A DNA stretch of 64,000 nucleotides, taken from a bacterium endosymbiont of Escarpia laminata (lineage in GTDB: Bacteria > Pseudomonadota > Gammaproteobacteria > Chromatiales > Chromatiaceae). The notes under the pieces were generated by a model that worked only from the letters and a program-made list of their open reading frames with translations, was not told the origin of the DNA and made no database searches. A program made the position numbers and the translations under genes. Numbering within the stretch: the first letter of the stretch is position 1; each line of letters begins with the position of its first letter. Shown here in pieces: positions 33,921-42,177 of this stretch. The stretch covers positions 248,001-312,000 of the forward strand of contig QGON01000070.1 in assembly GCA_003660235.1 (NCBI GenBank), given 5' to 3'.

Positions 33921-35402
33921 ATGAAGCAAACCCTTCAGCTCCGACTCGGACAACACCTCACAATGACGCCACAGCTGCAACAGGCTATCCGCCTGTTGCA
34001 GTTGTCCACGCTCGACCTCTCCCAGGAGGTACAGGAGGCCCTGGAGGCAAATCCGCTTCTGGAGACCGAAGAGGAGTTTGAGCAATTCAGCCAGAATAGT
34101 GACGAAACGGCGCAGAAGCCTGAAAAACAGGAATCCACCGCCGAACCGCTCAACGACACAAACAACGAACGAGAGGTTCAGACGGAATCTCCAGAGATGC
34201 CGGAAGAGCTGCCCGTGGACAGTGAATGGACCGATGTCTACGATAGCTATACGCCACCCAGCAACAACGGCTCTGCCGAGAGTATGGACAGCGATTTCCT
34301 GGCCCAGCGAGGGCAGGCGCAAACACTGCAGGACCATCTGCTCTGGCAGTTGAACCTCACCCCCTTCTGTCCTACCGATCGCGTCATCGCCACCATGGTC
34401 ATTGATGGCGTCAATGAAGACGGTTATCTCACCACCAGCCCCGAAGAGATCCTCGAGACTTTGGAGGACGAGGAGATGACCCTGGAGGATGTGGAAGCGG
34501 TACTCCATCGAATTCAGGCATTCGACCCCCCCGGCGTGGCCGCACAGGACCCCCGTGAGTGCCTGCTGATTCAGCTGCGGCAGCTGCCTGAAGATACGCC
34601 ATACCGGCAACCGGCCATCCGCCTCTGCGAGGATTTCTTCAAACTGCTCGCCAGTCAGGACCAGGCTCAGATCAAGCGCCGCATGAAGGTTACGGACGAC
34701 GAACTCAGCAGCATGACCCAACTGATTCGTTCCCTGCATCCTCATCCCGGCAGCCTGATTGCCGAGTCGCAACCTCAATATGTCACCCCCGACGTCTTTG
34801 TCACCCGGCACAACGGCACCTGGCGCGTGGAACTAAACCCGGAGGCAGCCCCCCGTCTGCGGGTCAATACCGACTATGCCAAACTGATCCGCCGCGCTGA
34901 TTCGAGTAAAGATAACACCTTCCTGAAAAACCACCTGCAGGAGGCCCGCTGGTTCATCAAGAGCCTGTTGAGCCGCAACGACACGATCCTGCGGGTTGCC
35001 TCCAGGATCGTCGAAGTCCAACAGGGCTACTTCGAACACGGCGCCGAGGCGATGAAACCCCTGGTGCTGCGAGATATCGCCGAGGCGCTGGAGATGCATG
35101 AGTCGACCATTTCACGGGTCACCACGCAGAAATATATGCACACGCCCCGCGGCACCCTGGAGTTTAAATACTTCTTCTCCAGCCATGTCAGCACCAGCGC
35201 CGGCGGCGAGTGCTCAGCCACTGCAATCCGCGCCTTGATCAAAAAACTGATTGCCGCCGAAAAGCCATCAAAGCCGCTCAGCGACAACAAAATCGCCACT
35301 ATACTGTCAGAACAGGGCATCAATGTTGCCCGCAGAACAGTGGCCAAATACCGCGAGTCGATGACGATTCCGCCATCGAATGAGCGTAAACGCCTGATAT
35401 GA
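33921..35402 (+). CDS. rpoN: RNA polymerase sigma-54 factor
   Basis: Alternative sigma factor for enhancer-dependent promoters, 493 residues. Region I is the Gln/Leu-rich MKQTLQLRLGQHLTMTPQLQ and on to LLQLSTLDLSQEV; region II is acidic (about 45-110). The core-binding and HTH domains follow, and the DNA-reading RpoN box ARRTVAKYRE is near the C-terminus. The position after lptB and before hpf/ptsN is conserved. TAGAAT at 33862-33867 may be the -10 box of its own promoter in the 202-base gap. No activator gene lies beside it. Confidence 0.97.
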   Translation: MKQTLQLRLGQHLTMTPQLQQAIRLLQLSTLDLSQEVQEALEANPLLETEEEFEQFSQNSDETAQKPEKQESTAEPLNDTNNEREVQTESPEMPEELPVDSEWTDVYDSYTPPSNNGSAESMDSDFLAQRGQAQTLQDHLLWQLNLTPFCPTDRVIATMVIDGVNEDGYLTTSPEEILETLEDEEMTLEDVEAVLHRIQAFDPPGVAAQDPRECLLIQLRQLPEDTPYRQPAIRLCEDFFKLLASQDQAQIKRRMKVTDDELSSMTQLIRSLHPHPGSLIAESQPQYVTPDVFVTRHNGTWRVELNPEAAPRLRVNTDYAKLIRRADSSKDNTFLKNHLQEARWFIKSLLSRNDTILRVASRIVEVQQGYFEHGAEAMKPLVLRDIAEALEMHESTISRVTTQKYMHTPRGTLEFKYFFSSHVSTSAGGECSATAIRALIKKLIAAEKPSKPLSDNKIATILSEQGINVARRTVAKYRESMTIPPSNERKRLI

Positions 35403-35448
35403 ATACAGGCAGAATGATGGAAAATCCCATCGGAAACAGGAGTTAACT

Positions 35449-35775
35449 ATGCAAATTAGCCTGACCGGTCATCACATCGATATTACTGACTCTCTGAAAG
35501 ACTACGTCGACACCAAACTAGAAAAACTTGAACGTCACTTCGACAACGTCACCAACGTGCATGTCATCCTCAGTGTGGAGAAACTGCGTCAGAAGGCGGA
35601 GGCGACACTGCACGTCAACGGCGCGAACGTTTTCGCGGACTCCGTGCAGGAAGATATGTATGCAGCCATCGATTCCTTGATCGACAAACTCGACCGCCAG
35701 GTAATCAAACACAAGGAGAAAATGAAAAATCATCGTGGCAGTGGCGTGGATCTCAAATACGCTACCGAAGAATAG
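35449..35775 (+). CDS. hpf: Ribosome hibernation promoting factor, short form
   Basis: 108-residue HPF/YfiA-family protein that binds the 30S decoding region and helps form 100S dimers in stationary phase. QISLTGHHIDITDSLKDYVD at the start, LERHFDNVTNVHVILSVEKL, and AAIDSLIDKLDRQVIKHKEK at the end. The short length points to the gammaproteobacterial short form. AGGAG lies eight bases upstream. Confidence 0.95.
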   Translation: MQISLTGHHIDITDSLKDYVDTKLEKLERHFDNVTNVHVILSVEKLRQKAEATLHVNGANVFADSVQEDMYAAIDSLIDKLDRQVIKHKEKMKNHRGSGVDLKYATEE

Positions 35776-35784
35776 ACGCGAAGC

Positions 35785-36264
35785 GTGGTCTGCATGTTTC
35801 CCGACGGCTTTATTGTTGTGGAACGCATCGGTTGTCAGATCGAAGCCGGCAGCAAGAAGAGGGTGCTGGAGGAACTCGGCCGACGCCTGGCCCGGGAGAT
35901 TCCGGCGCTGACTCAGGACAGGGTCTTCGACAGCCTGCTGCAGCGTGAGCGTCTGGGCAGTACCGGGCTGGGCCGGGGCATTGCCCTGCCCCACGCCCGC
36001 ATGCCACAGGTAACCAACGCTATCGGCGCTTTTATCCAGCTCCAACAGGGGGTCGATTTCGACGCCGTGGATGGGCAACCGGTCGACTTGGCCTTTGCCA
36101 TGCTGGTGCCGGAAGAGGCGACTGATGTGCACCTGCAGCTTCTGGCTAAATTGGCTGCCATGTTCAGCGACGCCGGTTTCTGCGACAAACTGCGGCAGAC
36201 CGGAACGGCTGAAGATGTTTTCGAACTCATCTGTCTGCGGGATGGTGCCGGCACCGGTCAATGA
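35785..36264 (+). CDS. ptsN: PTS IIA-like nitrogen regulatory protein
   Basis: EIIA-Ntr, 159 residues; the phospho-accepting histidine is H70 in GRGIALPHARMP. VPEEATDVHLQLLAKLAAMF follows. It regulates K+ transport, nitrogen and stress responses in relatives. GTG at 35785 is taken as start; the ATG at 35794 is an alternative. It overlaps hprK by four bases. No ptsP/NPr pair is in this window, so the phosphate may come from the EI/HPr encoded here. Confidence 0.93.
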   Translation: MVCMFPDGFIVVERIGCQIEAGSKKRVLEELGRRLAREIPALTQDRVFDSLLQRERLGSTGLGRGIALPHARMPQVTNAIGAFIQLQQGVDFDAVDGQPVDLAFAMLVPEEATDVHLQLLAKLAAMFSDAGFCDKLRQTGTAEDVFELICLRDGAGTGQ

Positions 36265-37208
36265 ATCCACCCGTCACCCTTTATGATCTAATCAGCCAAT
36301 ACGGTACAGAACTTGCGCTCAGCTGGTTTCGCGGCCGGCAACCTGTTGATCGCCATATTCACCCAGCGGATGAGCAGGATGATACCCAGCCCCCCGTGGG
36401 TCCGATGAACATGATCCGGCCCAATCGGATACAGGTCATAGGCCCACAGGAGCAGCGGCACCTGCAGTCGCTTGACGAGGCCCACCACCGAAAAAGCCTC
36501 AAACGACTATTCGGCGCCAATCCCGCAGCCATTATCTTTTCCAACAGCTGTACACCCAGCGACGATTGCTTCCAACTCGCCACAAAAAACGACATCCCCC
36601 TCCTAGTCACGCCAACGGGAGACCATGAGATCATCACTCGGTTGCAGCACCTGCTCAATCAACGCAAATCCGAAACCACACTGGTACATGGTGTCTTCCT
36701 GGAAGTACTGGGCAAGGGGGTCCTGCTGAGCGGCGATGCAGCGGTAGGTAAAAGTGAGCTGGCCTTGGCGCTGATCTCCAGGGGACATCGTCTGGTAGCC
36801 GACGACGCCACCGAGATCACCTGCATCGACGACAAAACGCTAAGCGGCAGCTGCCCTCCGGTATTGAAGGATTTTCTGGAGGTCCGGGGCCTCGGCATCC
36901 TCAATATCCGCGCCATGTTCGGCAACTGCGCCGTCAAACCCCGCAAGAACCTGCATCTGATCATCGATCTGCAGTGTCTCGACGACGATGAGGTGGCGCA
37001 GATGGACAGACTCCAGGGCAGCCATTCATTGAAAAACCTGCTCGGCGTCGACATCCACCAGACAATGCTGCCGGTGGCAGCAGGGCGCAATCTGGCGATC
37101 ATGGTGGAGACCGCGGTCAGACAACACCTGCTACGTATCGATGGTTACAATGCGGCTGAGGATTTTGCCCAGCGGCAACGCCATTTCATCGACCAGCAGC
37201 AGGATTAA
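36261..37208 (+). CDS. hprK: HPr kinase/phosphorylase
   Basis: Bifunctional enzyme that phosphorylates HPr at Ser46 with ATP or PPi and reverses it with phosphate. 315 residues: catalytic-domain start TTLVHGVFLEVLGKGVLLSG with H143, P-loop GDAAVGKS (158-165), acidic RLVADDATEI and the family signature LEVRGLGILNIRAMFG. The N-terminal 60 residues are unlike the usual domain and may be lineage-specific. HPr here has a serine at 46, so the target is present in the same cluster. Confidence 0.94.
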   Translation: MNPPVTLYDLISQYGTELALSWFRGRQPVDRHIHPADEQDDTQPPVGPMNMIRPNRIQVIGPQEQRHLQSLDEAHHRKSLKRLFGANPAAIIFSNSCTPSDDCFQLATKNDIPLLVTPTGDHEIITRLQHLLNQRKSETTLVHGVFLEVLGKGVLLSGDAAVGKSELALALISRGHRLVADDATEITCIDDKTLSGSCPPVLKDFLEVRGLGILNIRAMFGNCAVKPRKNLHLIIDLQCLDDDEVAQMDRLQGSHSLKNLLGVDIHQTMLPVAAGRNLAIMVETAVRQHLLRIDGYNAAEDFAQRQRHFIDQQQD

Positions 37209-37349
37209 TTTAATTTCAAGTGCAAAATATCTGCTGCGGGATAGGCTTTTAGTTTGTAAAATGCCACTCTGGATTTTCAATCTGGCGACAGATTGCGCTA
37301 CCCTACCCATATTGCGGCCTTCACAAGAATTCCAACGTGCAGTTAAGAC

Positions 37350-38216
37350 ATGACAGCTGGCATCAGACTTCTCATCCTCACTGGGCTCTCGGGTTCAGGA
37401 AAATCCATCGCCTTACACACCCTGGAAGACCTGGGTTACTACTGCATCGATAACCTGCCGGTCTGCCTCTTCGAGGCTTTCTCCAAGCATTTGATCGAAA
37501 AACCGGAAGAGATCTTTCAATCCACCGCAGTGGGTATCGACGCCCGCAGCCAACCCGACCAACTGGGCAGACTGCCAAAAATGGTCGGCAAGATGCGTGA
37601 GCAGGGCATCAACTGCGAGATGATCTTTCTCGAGGCGCAGAGCGAAACCCTGATCAAACGCTTCAGTGAAACGCGTCGCAAACACCCGCTCTCCACTGCG
37701 GACATCTCCCTGGATGAGGCCATCAAGCGTGAACGGGTACTGCTCGAACCCCTGATCAGCAACGCCGACCTCTGTATAGACACCACCCACACCAATCTGC
37801 ATGAATTGAGGGACCTGATTCGTGGCCGGGTGAGCGGAGACAAACGACAGGTATCACTGCTGGTCGAATCTTTCGGTTTCAAGCACGGTGTACCGCGTGA
37901 TATCGACTTCGTATTCGATGTGCGCTGCCTGCCCAATCCGCACTGGCAAGCAGAACTGAGGCCCTTCACTGGTCTGGACGGGCCAGTAGCACAATTTCTG
38001 GAAAACAGTGAAGACACCAGACAGATGCGAGATGACCTGATCCGTTTTCTGGAGGAGTGGATACCCCGCTTCGAGGCGGACGGGCGCAGCTATCTCACCA
38101 TCGCCATCGGCTGCACCGGCGGTCAACATCGATCGGTGTTCATTACCGACCAACTCTTCCGCCATTTCAAATCCCAGGGCCGCAACGTACTGAGCCGTCA
38201 TCGGGAGTTATCATGA
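37350..38216 (+). CDS. rapZ: RNase adapter protein RapZ
   Basis: Nucleotide-binding regulator of 288 residues; in E. coli it guides RNase E to the small RNA GlmZ and so controls glucosamine-6-phosphate synthase. P-loop GLSGSGKS (12-19), then TLEDLGYYCIDNLPV, and the C-terminal ligand domain with FGFKHGVPRDIDFVFDVRCL and IGCTGGQHRSVFITDQL. No GlmZ homologue was seen here. It overlaps the EIIA-Man gene by four bases. Confidence 0.95.
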   Translation: MTAGIRLLILTGLSGSGKSIALHTLEDLGYYCIDNLPVCLFEAFSKHLIEKPEEIFQSTAVGIDARSQPDQLGRLPKMVGKMREQGINCEMIFLEAQSETLIKRFSETRRKHPLSTADISLDEAIKRERVLLEPLISNADLCIDTTHTNLHELRDLIRGRVSGDKRQVSLLVESFGFKHGVPRDIDFVFDVRCLPNPHWQAELRPFTGLDGPVAQFLENSEDTRQMRDDLIRFLEEWIPRFEADGRSYLTIAIGCTGGQHRSVFITDQLFRHFKSQGRNVLSRHRELS

Positions 38217-38614
38217 GTATCGGCCTGCTGATCATCACCCATAACCAGGTCGGACACACTCTGTTACAGACCGCCATCAACATGATGGGGATCTGCCCGC
38301 TCTCCACCGAGGTGATGGCAGTCACCACCGACTGCGACCCGGACGATCTACGCACCACAACCCAGAGACTGATCGCTCAGCTGGATCAGGGAGACGGGGT
38401 GCTGGTACTCACCGACATGTTCGGCTCCACCCCGAGCAATATCGCCTACGATCTGCTGGATGAGGGACGAATCAACGTGGTGGCGGGCATCAATCTGCCG
38501 ATGCTGGTGCGGGTACTGAACTATGCACCACTCGACCTGAAAGAGCTCACCAGCAAGGCGATCAGCGGCGGCAAGGACGGCATTGTCTGTTGCCGCAAAG
38601 CGGAAACGGCATAA
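38213..38614 (+). CDS. PTS EIIA component, mannose family
   Basis: 133-residue EIIA-Man-type protein. Phospho-accepting H10 in LLIITHNQVGHTLL, LDQGDGVLVLTDMFGSTPSN in the middle, and VVAGINLPMLVRVLNY. No IIB, IIC or IID permease follows, so it is likely regulatory, as in the incomplete PTS of many proteobacteria. The ATGA overlap with rapZ sets the start; the upstream open frame lies inside rapZ. Confidence 0.93.
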   Translation: MSIGLLIITHNQVGHTLLQTAINMMGICPLSTEVMAVTTDCDPDDLRTTTQRLIAQLDQGDGVLVLTDMFGSTPSNIAYDLLDEGRINVVAGINLPMLVRVLNYAPLDLKELTSKAISGGKDGIVCCRKAETA

Positions 38615-38648
38615 ATCCTGAAGGCCGGAACTTGCTGCTGCTCAAGGC

Positions 38649-38739
38649 GTAGGCACGATCAAGCGCAGCGGATCGGGCGATCCAGGCTTGATGGAACACA
38701 ATGAATGTTACCGGTTCTGCTACGCTTGAACCGGCCTAC
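38649..38739. repeat. Pair of inverted REP-like palindromes (BIME-like)
   Basis: The first (38649-38678) reads GTAGGCACGATCAAGC through GCGGATCGGGC; the second (38711-38739) reads CCGGTTCTGCTACGC through CCGGCCTAC. These are the two arm types of the 3663-3740 pair in swapped order. The rest of the 297-base gap before HPr shows no gene; TAATAT near 38863 may be a weak -10 box for ptsH. Confidence 0.75.
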
Positions 38740-38911
38740 TTCAGGGATATCGATAACTCGCTGGCCATGATGGGCTGAACAGTCCCATGCAAATAAGTCT
38801 CTGCGCCTCTGCGATCTTTGTGTTCACAGGAGCACTTCTGGACGAACACTAGTCTAATATTGCCTGAATATCCTGACCTACAGCGCACCCGTCAATGGAC
38901 AACCAAAGGCC

Positions 38912-39181
38912 ATGATCCTTAAAGAAGTTACCATCATCAACAAGCTGGGCCTGCACGCCAGGGCAGCCGCCAAACTGGTAAAATGCGCCAGTCGCTACGG
39001 CAGCGAGGTCCACCTGAAACGCAACGATCAGCAGGTCAATGGAAAAAGCATCATGGGCGTCATGATGCTGGCGGCGAGTCAGGGCTCCACACTGAGTTTA
39101 ACCGTCTCAGGAGAGGATGAAAACGAAGCATTTGATGCCATTGAGGCGCTGATAAACAACCGATTTGGAGAGGAGGAGTGA
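38912..39181 (+). CDS. ptsH: Phosphocarrier protein HPr
   Basis: 89 residues. The catalytic His15 is in NKLGLHARAAAKLV, phosphorylated by EI. Ser46 is in QQVNGKSIMGVMMLA, the HprK site. With hprK upstream and ptsI overlapping by four bases, both modes of HPr phosphorylation are encoded together. Confidence 0.96.
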   Translation: MILKEVTIINKLGLHARAAAKLVKCASRYGSEVHLKRNDQQVNGKSIMGVMMLAASQGSTLSLTVSGEDENEAFDAIEALINNRFGEEE

Positions 39182-40908
39182 CCCTCTCCTGCCACGGGAT
39201 CGGCATCGCAGCCTCTCGGGAGGTGGCCATCGGCCAGGCCTTCCTGCTGCAACAAAGCTTTCTGGAGGTCGTTCCCCGCACTATCCCGGCTTCCGAGGTC
39301 GAAAGGGAGACAGCCCGCTTCAATCAGGCGCTGGCGCATGCCAAAGAGGAGCTTCAGCGCGTCCATCAGCACATCCCGTCCGACACGGCCCAAGACATAA
39401 GCTCCTTCATCGAAACACACCTCCTGATGATGGAGGATTCGGCAATCAGCAAGGCGCCGATCGTACTGATCCGGCAACAATACTTTGCCGCCGAGTGGGC
39501 GCTACAGGTACGCCGGGACGAACTGGTGCGGGTCTTCGATGAGATGGATGACCCCTACCTGCGCACACGCAAGGATGATGTGGACCACGTCGTGGGGCAG
39601 ATTCAGCGGGCCCTGCAGGGCGCCAGCCACCCAGACAAGCAAGGTCTGCAGGGGCGAATCGTCGTCGCCCGGGATCTTACGCCCTCCGACATCATCATGC
39701 TGAAACACCAGGGCATCGCGGCATTCGTCACCGAATACGGTGGACCACTCTCCCATACAGCCATTCTGGCCCGCAGCCTGGGTATTCCCGCCATACTGGG
39801 CATACGCCACGCCAGTCAACTGCTGCAACAGGATGAGATGCTGGTGGTGGACGGTAGCCAGGGCATTGTCTTAGCCGACCCAACCGGCCCCATTCTGCAA
39901 CATTTCCACCAACGCATCAGCCAGCGGGAAGCACGTGAAGCAGAGTTACGGCGCGGCATCGATCTTCCTGCGGTCACCCGCGACGGCACACAGATCAGTC
40001 TGTTGGCAAATATTGAACTGCCTGAGGACATCGCAACAACGCTTGAAAATCGGGCAGACGGGGTCGGGCTTTTCCGTACAGAATTTCTCTACATGAACCG
40101 CACCGTTCCACCGGAAGAGGAGGAGCAGCTCACTGCTTATCTCAACGCAGTGAGAGGACTTCAGGGCAGACTCCTCACTATTCGCACCCTTGATCTGGGA
40201 GCAGACAAGACCCTGGAAGGCAACGGCATCAGTTACCTGCCCGCAGCAAACCCGGCCCTGGGTCTGCGCGCGATCAGACTCTGCCTGAAAGAGCCGGGAC
40301 TCTTCCTGCCCCAACTGCGAGCCATCCTGCGTGCTTCCGCCGAAGGACCCGTGCGCCTCATGATCCCTATGCTCTCAAGTCTTGCTGAGGTGAATGAAGT
40401 TCTGCAAATCATCGCACAGACCAAACAGGCCCTGCAAAAGGAGGGGCTGGCCTTCGACCCGGAGATACCGATCGGCGGCATGATCGAAATCCCGGCCGCA
40501 GCTATCTCTGCCCAGGCATTCGCCCGCAAACTGGACTTCCTCTCTATCGGCACCAACGATCTGATTCAGTACACGCTTGCCGTCGACCGCATGGATGAGG
40601 AGGTCAACTTCTTATTCGACCCACTACACCCTGCTGTGCTGCACCTGATTGCCCTTACCATCAGCGCCGCCAAGCAAAACAATATCCCGGTCAGCATGTG
40701 CGGTGAAATGGCTGGCGACCCGCTGTTTACCCGGCTGCTGTTGGGTATGGGACTGACCGAGCTGAGCATGCAGCCCGGCGCCCTGCTGGAGAGCCGTGAG
40801 GTGGTACGCAACAGTGATCTGGCGGAACTCTCAAAGCGCGCCGCCAGCTTCATAGAGCGCCTGGATTACGAGGCACCACTGGCACTATTCGAAGAACTGT
40901 TCGGTTAA
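39178..40908 (+). CDS. ptsI: PTS enzyme I (phosphoenolpyruvate-protein phosphotransferase)
   Basis: Autophosphorylates from PEP and passes the phosphate to HPr His15. 576 residues: active-site H193 in TEYGGPLSHTAILARSLG, the PEP site GVGLFRTEFLYM, and the C-terminal signature IGTNDLIQYTLAVDR with MCGEMAGDP. GTG start at 39178 inside the end of ptsH. Standard EI without a GAF domain, so not PtsP. Confidence 0.96.
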   Translation: MTLSCHGIGIAASREVAIGQAFLLQQSFLEVVPRTIPASEVERETARFNQALAHAKEELQRVHQHIPSDTAQDISSFIETHLLMMEDSAISKAPIVLIRQQYFAAEWALQVRRDELVRVFDEMDDPYLRTRKDDVDHVVGQIQRALQGASHPDKQGLQGRIVVARDLTPSDIIMLKHQGIAAFVTEYGGPLSHTAILARSLGIPAILGIRHASQLLQQDEMLVVDGSQGIVLADPTGPILQHFHQRISQREAREAELRRGIDLPAVTRDGTQISLLANIELPEDIATTLENRADGVGLFRTEFLYMNRTVPPEEEEQLTAYLNAVRGLQGRLLTIRTLDLGADKTLEGNGISYLPAANPALGLRAIRLCLKEPGLFLPQLRAILRASAEGPVRLMIPMLSSLAEVNEVLQIIAQTKQALQKEGLAFDPEIPIGGMIEIPAAAISAQAFARKLDFLSIGTNDLIQYTLAVDRMDEEVNFLFDPLHPAVLHLIALTISAAKQNNIPVSMCGEMAGDPLFTRLLLGMGLTELSMQPGALLESREVVRNSDLAELSKRAASFIERLDYEAPLALFEELFG

Positions 40909-40994
40909 AGAGATCGGTTTCCTCGCCTTTCCGGGGCTGGCAAGTCTCAATCTGATCTGAGCGGCGAAGCACCGACCAAGTGGAGAACAATGGT

Positions 40995-42149
40995 ATGAAT
41001 ATCCTGTTCATCGACGACGAACCGGCCATTCTCAGGTCGATCAAACGAACCCTTCGAGGCAGTCTCTCCAAGCATCATCTGGATCTCCTCGAAAACCCGC
41101 AAGCGGTGAACGAGTATCTGCAGCGAACCCACTACGACTTGATTGTTTCAGACATGCGCATGCCGGGAAAAAGCGGTTGTCATGTGCTGGCGGAGGTTGA
41201 AGCGCAAAGCCCCGATACGGTTCGCGCCATACTCTCCGGCTATAGCGATGAGGAACAGGCGGTAAAGGCAGCGCAACATGCCCATCTTTTTCTATCCAAA
41301 CCCTTTGAGCCTACGGCAATCGTTGATCTCATCCAACGAGCCGAGAAACTGCTGGCGATGCCGCTGACCGATCAACTGCGACGGGTGTTGGGAAATCTGA
41401 AGGCACTGGCCCCAGCGCCAAAACTGTTCCAAACCCTCACCGACACATTGAACAGTAACACCAAAACAGCCACTGATATTGCGAATATCATAAAGCAGGA
41501 TATGGCGATGACCACAAAACTCCTGCAGCTCACCAACAGCGCCTTCTTTGGCATCAGCCAGCCGATCCTGGATCTGGAGAGGGCCGTGACCCTCCTGGGC
41601 ACTGAGATCATCAAGGGACTAATACTCCACTACGAGCTGTTTGGAAAACAGCAGATGTCACAACCCTGGCAGGAAGCACTCTATCGGGAGAGCCAACACA
41701 CGGCCCGTCTGGCCAAGTCGATAGTCAGTTCTCAGAAGGGCGATAGATCGCTGCTGGAGAGCGCCTTCCTGGCTGGCCTGCTGCACGACACAGGTCGTCT
41801 GGTGCTGTGGCGGCTGCCGGAGGGCGCCGAGCACCAAGACGAGCTGTTCGTGGCGCTATGGGGGAAGGAACTTTGTGAAAAAGAGATGCAACTGTTTGGC
41901 GCCCACCACGGTTGGGTAGGCGCCTACCTGTTGAGGCTCTGGGGATTCTCGGATCCGGTCGTGGAGGCCGTTGCCCTGCACCACCATCCATCAGAGTCGG
42001 GAGACAGGGGATTCACGGCCCTGACAGCGGTGCATGCGGCAGACTGTCTGTTACATCAGGCCGATGAAACAACGGCGCTGGATGAGGGCTATCTGGTGTC
42101 GATCGGCTGTGCTGAAGCACTGCCCGAATGGCGGCGGCTGGTACAGTAG
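40995..42149 (+). CDS. Response regulator with HDOD output domain
   Basis: 384 residues. The receiver domain (1-115) has the acidic pair in LFIDDEP, phospho-acceptor D53 in LIVSDMRMPGKSG and lysine in LSKPFEP. The HDOD domain (about 140-340) has LAPAPKLFQTLTDTL, IIKQDMAMTTKLLQLTNSAF and LLHDTGRLVLW. HDOD proteins are non-enzymatic signalling scaffolds in many cases; this one keeps an HD pair. The ATG at 40995 follows GGAG by nine bases. Convergent with the REC-HD-GYP gene. Confidence 0.9.
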   Translation: MNILFIDDEPAILRSIKRTLRGSLSKHHLDLLENPQAVNEYLQRTHYDLIVSDMRMPGKSGCHVLAEVEAQSPDTVRAILSGYSDEEQAVKAAQHAHLFLSKPFEPTAIVDLIQRAEKLLAMPLTDQLRRVLGNLKALAPAPKLFQTLTDTLNSNTKTATDIANIIKQDMAMTTKLLQLTNSAFFGISQPILDLERAVTLLGTEIIKGLILHYELFGKQQMSQPWQEALYRESQHTARLAKSIVSSQKGDRSLLESAFLAGLLHDTGRLVLWRLPEGAEHQDELFVALWGKELCEKEMQLFGAHHGWVGAYLLRLWGFSDPVVEAVALHHHPSESGDRGFTALTAVHAADCLLHQADETTALDEGYLVSIGCAEALPEWRRLVQ

Positions 42150-42177
42150 CCAGGAGCAGTCTCTTCATAGCGCCCAT

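Noticed and set aside
37209-37349. A small gene or RNA in the hprK-rapZ gap
   Set aside because: No open frame with a ribosome-binding site and no promoter-terminator pair could be made out in the 141 bases.
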